Shown piece by piece: positions 1 through 5,984 of a DNA stretch of 11,503 bases. The stretch is from NCBI GenBank assembly GCA_030698575.1, contig JAUYMQ010000334.1, positions 1 through 11,503 of the forward strand, read 5' to 3'. The notes below the pieces were generated by a model. That model did not search any database and had not been told where the DNA came from. It worked only from the letters and a program-made list of their open reading frames with translations. The position numbers and the translations under genes are program-made. The stretch's first letter is position 1. Each line of letters starts with the position of its first letter. Source of the stretch: Deltaproteobacteria bacterium (GTDB taxonomy: Bacteria; JAUYMQ01).

Positions 1-1
1 C

Positions 2-397
2 ATGGCGACCCTGGCCGGAGGGGGGAACTCCAATGAGCTCAGACTCACTCGCAGGCAACGCCAGGTGCTACGACTCTACGCCGAGGGGAAGGGGTCCGGT
101 GCGATCGCGACTCAACTGCGCGTCAGCATCAAGACCGTCGAAACCCACAGGCAGATCGTCAGTAAAAAACTCGGCTTGAAGGGCATCACCGAGTTTACGC
201 GCTATGCGCTGCGCGAGGGGATGGCTTCCCCCTATGGCCGGCTTCATTCAGGCGCTGTCGGCTCGCGCCTCTCGGCGTCGGTACTGCGCGAGTCTACGCG
301 CGGCGTCTTTGCCCCCCCGCCCAGCCACCCCTTGCGCCGGAAGTACCAGAGAAGCCCGCCGGCCGTGGCGGCCATCACCAGCAGCACGAAGGGATAA
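2..397 (+). CDS. LuxR/NarL-type HTH transcriptional regulator, 5'-truncated by the window edge
   Basis: The frame is open from the first bases of the window, so this is probably the C-terminal part of a longer regulator. An ATG at 2 exists, but no upstream sequence is visible to judge it. Residues 13-76 form a GerE/LuxR helix-turn-helix: LTRRQRQVLRLYAEGK, then a recognition helix with VSIKTVETHR (41-50) and a KLGLKG turn. In NarL/FixJ-type response regulators this domain follows a phospho-receiver domain, which would lie to the left. The last 50 or so residues, after LREGM, are rich in Arg, Ser and Pro. They match nothing I recognise and lie antisense to the 3' end of corA, overlapping it by 154 bases. 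The native stop may therefore have been lost by a frameshift or small deletion near 215-245. The domain call is firm. The full architecture and true ends are unknown. Confidence 0.75.
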   Translation: MATLAGGGNSNELRLTRRQRQVLRLYAEGKGSGAIATQLRVSIKTVETHRQIVSKKLGLKGITEFTRYALREGMASPYGRLHSGAVGSRLSASVLRESTRGVFAPPPSHPLRRKYQRSPPAVAAITSSTKG

Positions 398-1413
398 CCC
401 CAGTACCAGTCCAGCTCCGGCATGTTCAGGGGCGAGCGCTTGGTGTTGAAGTTCATGCCGTAGAGGCTCGCGATGAAGCTCAACGGAATGAAGATCGCGG
501 CAAAGATGGTCAGCACCTTCATCACCTGGTTCATCTGATTGTTGATGCTCGACAGGTAGTCCTCCATCAATCCCGAGCTGAGTTCCCGGTAGATCTCCAG
601 AATGTCAATTACGTGAACGGTGTGATCGTAGCAGTCGCGAAGGTAGACGCGCGTTGAGTCGGTGATGTGGGGAATGGGGTCGCGCAGAAGGGAGTTGAGC
701 ATTTCGCGGAGGGGCCAGGTTGAGCGCCGGAGCATCAGGAGGTTGCGGCGGATCTCCCGGATGCGAAAGATAATCTCGTTGTCGGGTTTATGGATCACCT
801 CGTCCTCGAGCGTTTCGATCCGCTCGCCGTACCCCTCCAGGACCGGAAAGTATCCGTCCACGACCGCGTCGAGGAGCGAGTAGAGCAGGTAGTCCGCCTT
901 CTCCTCGCGGATGCGGGCCCTGGAGGTGCGGATTCGGTCACGCACAAGTTCGAAGGCGGGCTCGCCGCTTCGCTCGTGAAATGACAGCACGAAATCCGCT
1001 CCGAGGAAGAAGCTTACCTGTTCGGTGTGGAGATCCTGATCGAGGGAGGCAGCCTGCGCGACCACGAACTGGAGCCCGTCGTACTGCTCGACCTTGGCGC
1101 GCTGGTGGACGTTGACCACGTCCTCGAGCGCGAGGCGGTGGATGTCGAAAATCTCCGCCAGCTCCTCGATCACCGTGGCGTCGCCGAGTCCCTCCACGCT
1201 GATCCAGGTGACCGGCCAGTGGCCCAGGTACTCTCTTGCGTCTTCCGGCGAAATTCCCTCGCGCTCGACGATGCGATCGGGACCGTAGGCCATCACCCTG
1301 AGGACGGGCTTTGGCGCGGCCGGGTCGACGAGCAGTGTTCCGGGTGAGGTACCGGGCTTCGTGCGAGTGCGGAGCCCGACATGGCGGTGTCGCCGCTTGT
1401 GGCGCCTGCTCAT
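244..1413 (-). CDS. corA: CorA-family magnesium/cobalt transporter
   Basis: This is an inner-membrane pentameric divalent-cation channel (Mg2+, Co2+) of the CorA/Alr1/Mrs2 superfamily. Its 389 residues include a basic N-terminal stretch (MSRRHKRRHRH), a large cytoplasmic domain up to about residue 295 with long charged helices, and two C-terminal membrane segments at about 299-317 and 339-357. The signature YGMNF is at 318-322, directly after the first membrane segment, as required for the selectivity filter. The final 25 residues after the RRKGWL boundary are hydrophilic and look like an unconserved tail; this tail is what overlaps the convergent regulator. The ATG at 1413 has a GAGGG Shine-Dalgarno about 7 bases upstream. 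It lies 49 bases downstream of the CBS-domain gene on the same strand, so co-transcription is likely. Family membership is very secure. Transported ion and direction are inferred from the family. Confidence 0.95.
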   Translation of the reverse strand: MSRRHKRRHRHVGLRTRTKPGTSPGTLLVDPAAPKPVLRVMAYGPDRIVEREGISPEDAREYLGHWPVTWISVEGLGDATVIEELAEIFDIHRLALEDVVNVHQRAKVEQYDGLQFVVAQAASLDQDLHTEQVSFFLGADFVLSFHERSGEPAFELVRDRIRTSRARIREEKADYLLYSLLDAVVDGYFPVLEGYGERIETLEDEVIHKPDNEIIFRIREIRRNLLMLRRSTWPLREMLNSLLRDPIPHITDSTRVYLRDCYDHTVHVIDILEIYRELSSGLMEDYLSSINNQMNQVMKVLTIFAAIFIPLSFIASLYGMNFNTKRSPLNMPELDWYWGYPFVLLVMAATAGGLLWYFRRKGWLGGGAKTPRVDSRSTDAERREPTAPE

Positions 1414-1462
1414 GAGCCCACCCTCGCTGGAATGCGGATGAAGCAGAGAGGGCGCCGCGCGC

Positions 1463-1936
1463 TCAGGCGGCGCCTTTCTTCTTCGGGCTGTTCGTGTGGG
1501 GGCGATCGGCGCGGCCCAGCTCGGCCATGAAGTGCAGGAGATCGGTCTCGGTAATCATACCCATCAGATGGTTGTCGTCCACGACGGGGAGGCATCCGAT
1601 CTTCTCGTCGGCCATGATCTCGGCCGCTTCCTGGATGCTCGTCTCTGGCGTGATCGTGATAACATCGCACGTCATGATCTCGTGAAGCTTGATGGATGTG
1701 AGGAAGGCCCGCTTCTCGCCGAGGCCCACGTTGGAGATGGAGGAGAGGCTGGCGCGCAGGAGATCGCGCTGGCTCACGATGCCAACCAGCTCCCCCGCCT
1801 TCACGACGGGAAGATGGCGCACCTGGCCCAGCGCCATGATGTCGTCCACGGTGTCGAGTCGCTCGTCGGCGCTCACCGACACGAGCTTCGGGTTCAGGAT
1901 CGACTTCACGGGCGCTTTCAGGCTATCGCTTCGCAT
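1463..1936 (-). CDS. Stand-alone tandem CBS-domain protein
   Basis: This 157-residue protein consists almost entirely of two CBS motifs, at about residues 11-65 (ending LVGIVSQRDLLRA) and 84-140 (ending LMGMITETDLLHF). Together they form one Bateman module, which in this family binds adenosine nucleotides or related ligands and acts as a regulatory sensor. No catalytic or membrane domain is present. The chosen ATG at 1936 gives MRSDSLKAP and has GGAG five bases upstream. A GTG at 1981 would add 15 unconserved residues and lacks such support. The gene is the first of a leftward pair with corA (49-base gap). CBS domains gate other Mg2+ channels (MgtE) and occur in CorC-type proteins, so regulating CorA or sensing cellular energy/Mg-ATP is a reasonable inference, but nothing in the sequence proves it. 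The ligand is unknown. The short basic tail (PKKKGAA) is unremarkable. Confidence 0.9.
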   Translation of the reverse strand: MRSDSLKAPVKSILNPKLVSVSADERLDTVDDIMALGQVRHLPVVKAGELVGIVSQRDLLRASLSSISNVGLGEKRAFLTSIKLHEIMTCDVITITPETSIQEAAEIMADEKIGCLPVVDDNHLMGMITETDLLHFMAELGRADRPHTNSPKKKGAA

Positions 1937-2018
1937 CGAGGCTCCGTCATGGTCACGCGTCGGGGGGCATGCTCCGGGCACGGTTGATTTCCGGAGGGTG
2001 CAGGCCCCTAGCGGATCC

Positions 2019-2048
2019 TTTCTACTCGATCCGCCGAAGCGGGGTCAA
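2019..2048 (-). promoter_or_regulatory. Candidate sigma-70-type promoter for the CBS-corA unit
   Basis: On the minus strand, TTGACC (2048-2043) is followed after 18 bases by TAGAAA (2024-2019). These match the -35 consensus at 5 of 6 and the -10 at 4 of 6 positions. The implied start near 2012 would leave a leader of about 75 bases before the CBS-protein ATG. A 7-bp inverted repeat, GCGGATC/GATCCGC (2011-2017 with 2028-2034), surrounds the -10 region and could be an operator or a leader hairpin. The prediction is from pattern only. Confidence 0.4.
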
Positions 2049-2092
2049 ACGGTTAAATTCGGCCGTCCCACGGGGCTGGCAAGAACCGCTGC

Positions 2093-2160
2093 CCGGAGAT
2101 TGCTTCGTCGGGCTTCCGGCCCGCGCTTCGCACGGGCCCTCGGCCCTCCTCGCAATGACA
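2093..2160. repeat. Dispersed-repeat-like imperfect palindromic element
   Basis: The segment starts CCGGAGATTGCTTCGTCGGG and ends CTCCTCGCAATGACA, with terminal ATTGC (2099-2103) and GCAAT (2152-2156) inverted relative to each other. It has an internal hairpin-forming CGGGCTTCCGGCCCG (2109-2123). Sequences of the form GAGATTGCTTCG...CTCGCAATGACA recur as short intergenic repeats in many bacterial genomes, and I recognise the ends from that pattern. Only one copy is present here, so repetitiveness cannot be shown from the window. It lies just upstream of the glycosyltransferase start. Confidence 0.55.
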
Positions 2161-2186
2161 GCCGTGGGAAGGGGGTGCGAGAATAG

Positions 2187-3299
2187 ATGATATTCGGCGC
2201 TATTCTGCTTGCGATCGTATTCCTGATCTGGACCTGGCTCGTCATCGGCGTTCTGCACGAGGGCGATCGGTTCCGGCTGCGGTCGCCGCCCCCCGAGGCA
2301 GGAAAAGGCCCGAAGCCCCCTCGGATCTCGGTGATCGTTCCCGCGCGCAACGAGGCCCATCAGATCGCCGTCTGCATTGCTTCCCTTCGCGGGCAGACCA
2401 TTTTGCCGCGCGAGGTCATCGTCGTGGACGACTGCTCGACGGACGGCACCGGCGCCGTCCTGCGCGGGCTGCCTGAAGACGGTGTGCCCGTGACGGTTGT
2501 CGATGGCGCCGCTCCGCCGGCGGGCTGGCTCGGCAAGGCGCACGCGCTTCACCAGGGCGCTGCCCGGGCCACGGGCGAGTGGCTCCTCTTCACCGACGCG
2601 GACACGATCCACGCACCGGAAACACTCGCCGCGGCGCTTGCCCACGCCGGCGGCAGCAACGCTGCGCTCGTTTCGCTCACCGGCGACCAGCGCGCCGAGA
2701 GTTCCTGGGAGCGCATCGTCCAGCCGCTGGTCTTCCGGCTCCTCGATGCCCTCTACCCGCTCGCGGGCGCGAACGGCCCCGATGCCGGCAGGGTCGCTGC
2801 GAACGGCATCTACATGCTGATACGTCGTGACGCCTACGATGATATCGGGGGCCACGAAGCGTTCCGCGGCGCGGTTCTCGAGGACGTCGCCATGGCGCGC
2901 GCGTTGAGAGAGAGGGGGCATCCCACGGCGTTCCTGCGGGGCGATGAGCTGCTGCAGGTCCGGATGTACAGGGAGTTTCGCGAAATCTGGGAAGGCTGGA
3001 CCAAGAACCTCTGGTTCCTGCTGGGCGAGAACGCTGCGCGCGCGCGGATGGTGGCCGCCCTGGTGCTCCTCGCAGGGTTCCTGCCCGGCGCTATGCTATG
3101 GTATGGCGGCGCAACGGGGGGGCTCGCCGCCATCACGGCGGTCGGCGCCGAAGCCTGGTTCCGGCGGGGTCGCAAGCCTCTCTGGGCGCTCACGCTTCCG
3201 CTTGGAGCGCTGCTGCTGGCGGCGATGATTGGCGAATCCGCACGGCGCCACCTCGAGGGCAGGGAGTTCTCATGGAAGGGCAGAACCTACCCGTCATGA
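2187..3299 (+). CDS. Membrane-anchored family 2 glycosyltransferase
   Basis: This 370-residue GT-A fold enzyme transfers a sugar from a nucleotide donor to a lipid or other acceptor at the inner face of the membrane. An N-terminal membrane helix (3-22) is followed by the GT2 core: ISVIVPARNEA (47-57), VVDDCSTDGT (79-88, nucleotide-binding DD), the metal-binding TDADT (136-140) and LEDVAMA (231-237, general-base ED). A degenerate QxxRW-like segment, RMYREFREIWEGW, is at 259-271. Two further hydrophobic segments lie at about 287-305 and 332-348. The arrangement resembles HpnB/CrtQ-like hopanoid- or carotenoid-associated transferases, but the acceptor cannot be read from sequence. The ATG at 2187 follows a GGAAGGGGG run about 11 bases away. 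The end of the gene overlaps the next start, so it is translationally coupled to the pterin genes. A role in pterin glycosylation is possible but speculative. Confidence 0.87.
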   Translation: MIFGAILLAIVFLIWTWLVIGVLHEGDRFRLRSPPPEAGKGPKPPRISVIVPARNEAHQIAVCIASLRGQTILPREVIVVDDCSTDGTGAVLRGLPEDGVPVTVVDGAAPPAGWLGKAHALHQGAARATGEWLLFTDADTIHAPETLAAALAHAGGSNAALVSLTGDQRAESSWERIVQPLVFRLLDALYPLAGANGPDAGRVAANGIYMLIRRDAYDDIGGHEAFRGAVLEDVAMARALRERGHPTAFLRGDELLQVRMYREFREIWEGWTKNLWFLLGENAARARMVAALVLLAGFLPGAMLWYGGATGGLAAITAVGAEAWFRRGRKPLWALTLPLGALLLAAMIGESARRHLEGREFSWKGRTYPS

Positions 3300-3733
3300 C
3301 GATGACCCGCCGCGCGGCCTTCAGCGCGGCTCATCGCTATCACAACCCCGCCTGGGACGCCGCGCGCAACGATGCCGCGTTCGGCGACTGCACCCGTGTT
3401 CACGGCCATAACTACGTGCTCGAGGCGAGTGTCACCGGTCCGGTGGATCCGCGCACGGGCATGCTCATGAGCATTGCCGATTTGAAGAATATCCTGGCGG
3501 AAGAGGTCGGCGGGGTCTTCGATCACCGGCAGCTCGAGGTGGAGGTGCCCGAACTGCGCGGCAGAATCCCGACCTCCGAGAACGTCGTCCACTCCCTCTG
3601 GGGCCGCATAGCGCCCCGTGTGGCCGGGACCGGGGAGGGGTGCTACCGCCTCTCGCGCCTGCGCCTCTTCGAGACCGAGTCGTTCTTCGTCGAGATCGGT
3701 GACGAGGATTCGCCCGGGGGGAGGAACGGTTGA
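3272..3733 (+). CDS. 6-carboxytetrahydropterin / 6-pyruvoyl-tetrahydropterin synthase-family protein, QueD-type motif (paralogue 1)
   Basis: This member of COG0720 (153 residues) acts on 7,8-dihydroneopterin triphosphate, the FolE product. The zinc ligands are H21 (SAAH), H44 and H46 (HGHNY). The nucleophilic cysteine is C40 in CTRVHGH, i.e. the CX3HGH spacing of QueD-type enzymes that make 6-carboxytetrahydropterin for queuosine. D84-H85 (FDHRQL) completes the catalytic triad, and E134 (ETE) matches the pterin-anchoring glutamate. The ATG at 3272 is chosen because GGAG lies five bases upstream. It lies inside the 3' end of the glycosyltransferase gene (28-base overlap). An alternative ATG at 3296 forms an ATGA overlap with that stop but has no well-placed Shine-Dalgarno. 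Family and active site are secure. Which pterin product is made is not, because COG0720 members are functionally promiscuous, so no symbol is assigned. Confidence 0.88.
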   Translation: MEGQNLPVMTMTRRAAFSAAHRYHNPAWDAARNDAAFGDCTRVHGHNYVLEASVTGPVDPRTGMLMSIADLKNILAEEVGGVFDHRQLEVEVPELRGRIPTSENVVHSLWGRIAPRVAGTGEGCYRLSRLRLFETESFFVEIGDEDSPGGRNG

Positions 3734-3735
3734 TC

Positions 3736-4167
3736 ATGGTTCTTCTCACCCATCGCTTCGATTTCTGCGCGTCGCACCGGCTGCACAATCCGGACCTCTC
3801 GGAGCGGGAGAACGATGCCCTGTATGGCAAGTGCAACAACCCCAACGGGCACGGGCACAACTATCAGCTCGAGGTGACGCTCGCGGGCGAGCCCGATCCC
3901 GGGACGGGCATGGTCCTCGAGCTGTCGATCCTGAAGCGGATCGTCGACGAGGAGATATGCGAGCGCTACGATCACAAGAACCTCAACCTCGACGTCTCTG
4001 ATTTCAAGGAGCGGATTCCCACGGCCGAGAACATGCTGCTGGTCATCTGGGAACGCCTGACGGGTCGCATTCCCCGGGGCAAGCTGCACCGCCTCAGACT
4101 GATCGAAACCGCGAACAACAGCTTCGAGTACTTCGGGCCTCCGAAGAACCCGGGAAGCGGGCAATAA
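3736..4167 (+). CDS. 6-pyruvoyl-tetrahydropterin synthase-family protein, PTPS-II-type motif (paralogue 2)
   Basis: This second COG0720 protein (143 residues) has a different active-site signature from its neighbour. C33 lies in [11 protein letters not shown] (33-43), the CX5HGH spacing typical of 6-pyruvoyl-tetrahydropterin synthases of the tetrahydrobiopterin pathway. Zinc ligands are H14 (CASH), H39 and H41. D79-H80 (YDHKNL) and E124 (IETAN) match the triad and pterin-anchor positions. The ATG at 3736 lies 11 bases after GAGG. A TTG at 3730 overlapping the previous stop, with a 5-base spacer, is a real alternative that adds two residues. The preceding gene ends at 3733 and folE begins four bases after this one, so all are one operon. 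It may make 6-pyruvoyl tetrahydropterin or share work with paralogue 1. A sepiapterin reductase, expected for biopterin synthesis, is not in the window. Confidence 0.88.
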   Translation: MVLLTHRFDFCASHRLHNPDLSERENDALYGKCNNPNGHGHNYQLEVTLAGEPDPGTGMVLELSILKRIVDEEICERYDHKNLNLDVSDFKERIPTAENMLLVIWERLTGRIPRGKLHRLRLIETANNSFEYFGPPKNPGSGQ

Positions 4168-4171
4168 CGCC

Positions 4172-5743
4172 ATGAAGATTCGTGATCATTACTATGAGAT
4201 CCTGAAGGAACTGGGTGAGGACCCGGAACGGGAGGGGCTCCGCAAGTCGCCCGACCGCGTGGAGAAGGCCCTTCGCTTCCTGACGGGCGGCTACCAGAAG
4301 GATCCGAAACAGGTGCTCAACGGCGCGCTCTTCACCGAGGAGTACAACGAGATGGTCCTCGTGAAGGACATCGATGTCTTCAGCCTCTGCGTGCCAAGTA
4401 AGCAGATCGTCAACGCCGTACGGGGCGCCAAACCCGCCCGAAACCTGCGTGTGGGTGATGAGCTCTGGACGCTGCATGAAGGCAGGATCGCAAGAACGAC
4501 CATCACGAAAATCTCGAGCAGGGCCAGCAGGGATGTGGTCGTTCTGAGGACGGATAGGGGAACCTTCAAAGTGACGTCGGACCACCCCGTCATGACGGAT
4601 CAGGGATGGCAGGAGGCGGGCAAGGTGGATCCGGGAGTCAGAATCGAGTGGATCAATCCCAGGTCGCTTTGTCGGAGACGCGTAAGACCGCAAGAAGGCT
4701 ACCCGCTCGGATACGTCCTGGGAGCCGTTGCATCCGATGGAAGTCTGCAGGATGGCCGTCGCATCTGCCTCACTGTCACGAACCACAAATTCGCCGGCAG
4801 GTTCGCTGAGATGTTCGGCGAGGCCTTCGCGGTATCCACACCTCGCATGGAAAGAGTGAAGGTTCCGTCAGGTTACCGTGGGGAGGAGATCCAGGCCTAT
4901 CGAGTTCGAGTCGTATCCCGGGACGCGGGCGAGAAACTCTGCCGGTGGCTCGGGGTCCACGAGAAGGGGGCCCGCTCGAAGACGAAGACCTTTCGTTTCC
5001 CGGAAGTAACCCTTTCCTCAAGGGAGATGTTCGCCGGATTCCTTGACGGCTACTGCGACGGAGACGGTCATTCCCTGAAGAAGGGCGGCGGACGAATGAT
5101 CGTCACGTCCAACCGCGGGTTCGCAGAGGAACTGGCGCGAGTGCTGCAAACGACAATTGGGAAGGGACATCCCGGCATTTTCCGGGTTTACATATCGCGT
5201 CGATGGGACCAGGAAGGATGGTATGGGCGACACGGATTCCGAAAGGAGCGGGAGTTCTACGTTCCCTTCGACAGCGCCTGGGCGACGGTACTGGGGGTCG
5301 ATCGTGTTCCCCGGCCGAAGAAGCCCTATCGCGTCTACGCGATCAAGTGCGAACCGCATCCGACCTTCCTGGTTGCGGGACATCTAACCCACAACTGCGA
5401 GCACCACTTGCTCCCCTTCTTCGGCAAAGCCCACGTGGCCTACATCCCCGACAAGAAGATCGTCGGCCTCTCGAAAATCGTCCGCCTGATCGAGATCTAC
5501 GCCCGCCGCCTGCAGGTCCAGGAGCGGCTGACCAACGAGGTCGCACAGACCATCGCGGAGCAGCTCGAGCCGCAGGGTGTGGCGGTCGTCATCGAAGCGC
5601 AGCATCTCTGCATGCAGATGCGCGGCGTCGAGAAGCAGAACTCCATCGCCATCACCTCGGCCATGCTCGGCCAGTTCCGCGAGAACGCCAAGACCCGCAG
5701 CGAGTTCCTGGGCCTCATCCACAGCGGCATCCGCCACGTCTAA
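4172..5743 (+). CDS. folE: GTP cyclohydrolase I (FolE) precursor interrupted by an intein
   Basis: This enzyme converts GTP to 7,8-dihydroneopterin triphosphate plus formate, the entry step for folate, biopterin and queuosine-type pterins. The precursor is 523 residues. Residues 1-72 (ending KDIDVFSL) and 409-523 (starting [10 protein letters not shown]) join to a normal-sized 187-residue FolE. The zinc ligands correspond to C409 and H412 in CEHH and to C480 in [27 protein letters not shown] and LTNEVAQTI are all intact, with no frameshift. Residues 73-408 are an intein that begins with Cys, ends His-Asn and is followed by Cys409, so splicing should restore the exact enzyme. Until then a zinc ligand is displaced and the precursor should be inactive. 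The gene lies four bases after the second PTPS-family gene, last in the operon. Host codon use is CGC/CGG/CGT for all 13 extein arginines, unlike the insert. Confidence 0.96.
   Translation: MKIRDHYYEILKELGEDPEREGLRKSPDRVEKALRFLTGGYQKDPKQVLNGALFTEEYNEMVLVKDIDVFSLCVPSKQIVNAVRGAKPARNLRVGDELWTLHEGRIARTTITKISSRASRDVVVLRTDRGTFKVTSDHPVMTDQGWQEAGKVDPGVRIEWINPRSLCRRRVRPQEGYPLGYVLGAVASDGSLQDGRRICLTVTNHKFAGRFAEMFGEAFAVSTPRMERVKVPSGYRGEEIQAYRVRVVSRDAGEKLCRWLGVHEKGARSKTKTFRFPEVTLSSREMFAGFLDGYCDGDGHSLKKGGGRMIVTSNRGFAEELARVLQTTIGKGHPGIFRVYISRRWDQEGWYGRHGFRKEREFYVPFDSAWATVLGVDRVPRPKKPYRVYAIKCEPHPTFLVAGHLTHNCEHHLLPFFGKAHVAYIPDKKIVGLSKIVRLIEIYARRLQVQERLTNEVAQTIAEQLEPQGVAVVIEAQHLCMQMRGVEKQNSIAITSAMLGQFRENAKTRSEFLGLIHSGIRHV
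4388..5395 (+). mobile_element. In-frame intein with LAGLIDADG homing endonuclease, inside folE
   Basis: This is a 336-residue protein-splicing element in the folE frame. Splicing motifs in order: block A starts with nucleophile Cys1 ([10 protein letters not shown], then [12 protein letters not shown]); block B is KVTSDHPV with T63 and H66; block F is [18 protein letters not shown] (314-331); block G is HLTHN (332-336) with penultimate His335, Asn336 and +1 Cys supplied by FolE. Between B and F lie two LAGLIDADG motifs, [12 protein letters not shown] (107-118) and [13 protein letters not shown] (215-227). Both keep the terminal acidic residue before Gly, so the endonuclease looks intact. The insertion falls on a codon boundary, CTC|TGC, within the most conserved part of the gene. 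Arginine codons are AGA, AGG or CGA in 21 of 40 cases, against 0 of 13 in the flanking extein, which indicates acquisition from another genome. Splicing and nuclease activity are inferred from motif integrity. Confidence 0.95.
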
Positions 5744-5744
5744 T

Positions 5745-5771
5745 CTCAGGGGGCCTGAGCGGCCCTTCCTT
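5745..5771 (+). terminator. Possible weak terminator hairpin after folE
   Basis: Two alternative short hairpins overlap just after the folE stop. CTCAGG/CCTGAG (5745-5750 with 5754-5759) has a 3-base loop, and GGGCC/GGCCC (5751-5755 with 5761-5765) has a 5-base loop. The following sequence TTCCTTG is only mildly T-rich, so this is a marginal call. Its position at the end of the pterin operon, before an AT-rich intergenic region, supports it. Confidence 0.3.
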
Positions 5772-5881
5772 GCCGTCTGTACGTCAAAAATACGCCCCCG
5801 TTCACTTTTCTTGATCTAAGTAAATACGCTTAAATATCAGGCATTTGGACCTATGTCGCCGGCCTCTGTGCGCCTCTTTAC

Positions 5882-5899
5882 TGAACGAGCCCTCATTCA
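5882..5899. promoter_or_regulatory. Candidate 18-bp FadR(TetR)-like operator
   Basis: TGAACGA (5882-5888), a 4-base centre, then TCATTCA (5893-5899) form inverted 7-base arms with one mismatch. The layout resembles the 18-bp TGAATGA-N4-TCATTCA box I recall for the Bacillus TetR-type fatty acid regulator FadR. It sits just upstream of the -35 of the predicted promoter for the acyl-CoA dehydrogenase operon. Such arms can occur by chance, so the call is tentative. Confidence 0.3.
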
Positions 5900-5907
5900 A
5901 GGATTCC

Positions 5908-5936
5908 TTGACACCCGCCGATTTGAAGGCTTAAAT
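5908..5936 (+). promoter_or_regulatory. Sigma-70-type promoter for the hydrolase/acyl-CoA dehydrogenase operon
   Basis: A perfect -35 TTGACA (5908-5913) is followed, after exactly 17 bases, by TTAAAT (5931-5936, 4 of 6 match to TATAAT). It lies at the end of an unusually AT-rich intergenic stretch (about 5780-5940). The predicted start near 5943 places a leader of about 42 bases before the ATG at 5985. This is one reason to reject the longer open frame beginning at 5853. Confidence 0.6.
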
Positions 5937-5984
5937 GGGCAGAGCCGTAAAGGCGGCCATCCACCACGCGGAGCCGACCTGATC

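Noticed and set aside
1496-1987. Plus-strand open frame of 163 codons over the CBS gene
   Set aside because: It is antisense to two intact CBS motifs, with no Shine-Dalgarno and no family resemblance.
2022-2921. Minus-strand open frame of 299 codons, antisense to the glycosyltransferase
   Set aside because: The plus-strand protein has clear GT2 motifs throughout. The minus-strand product is low-complexity and Arg/Gly-rich with no recognisable domain.
4388-5395. Reading the folE insertion as a frameshifted, chimeric or assembly-error gene
   Set aside because: The frame is continuous, the splicing motifs are complete and in order, and removal restores a normal 187-residue FolE exactly at a Cys junction.
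4388-5395. A group I or group II intron instead of an intein
   Set aside because: The insert is fully open and in frame with both exteins, and encodes protein-splicing blocks A, B, F and G. RNA introns would not need this.
5853-5984. N-terminal extension of the MBL-fold hydrolase
   Set aside because: A strong promoter (5908-5936) lies inside it, the extra 44 residues look non-homologous, and the ATG at 5985 has its own GGAG.
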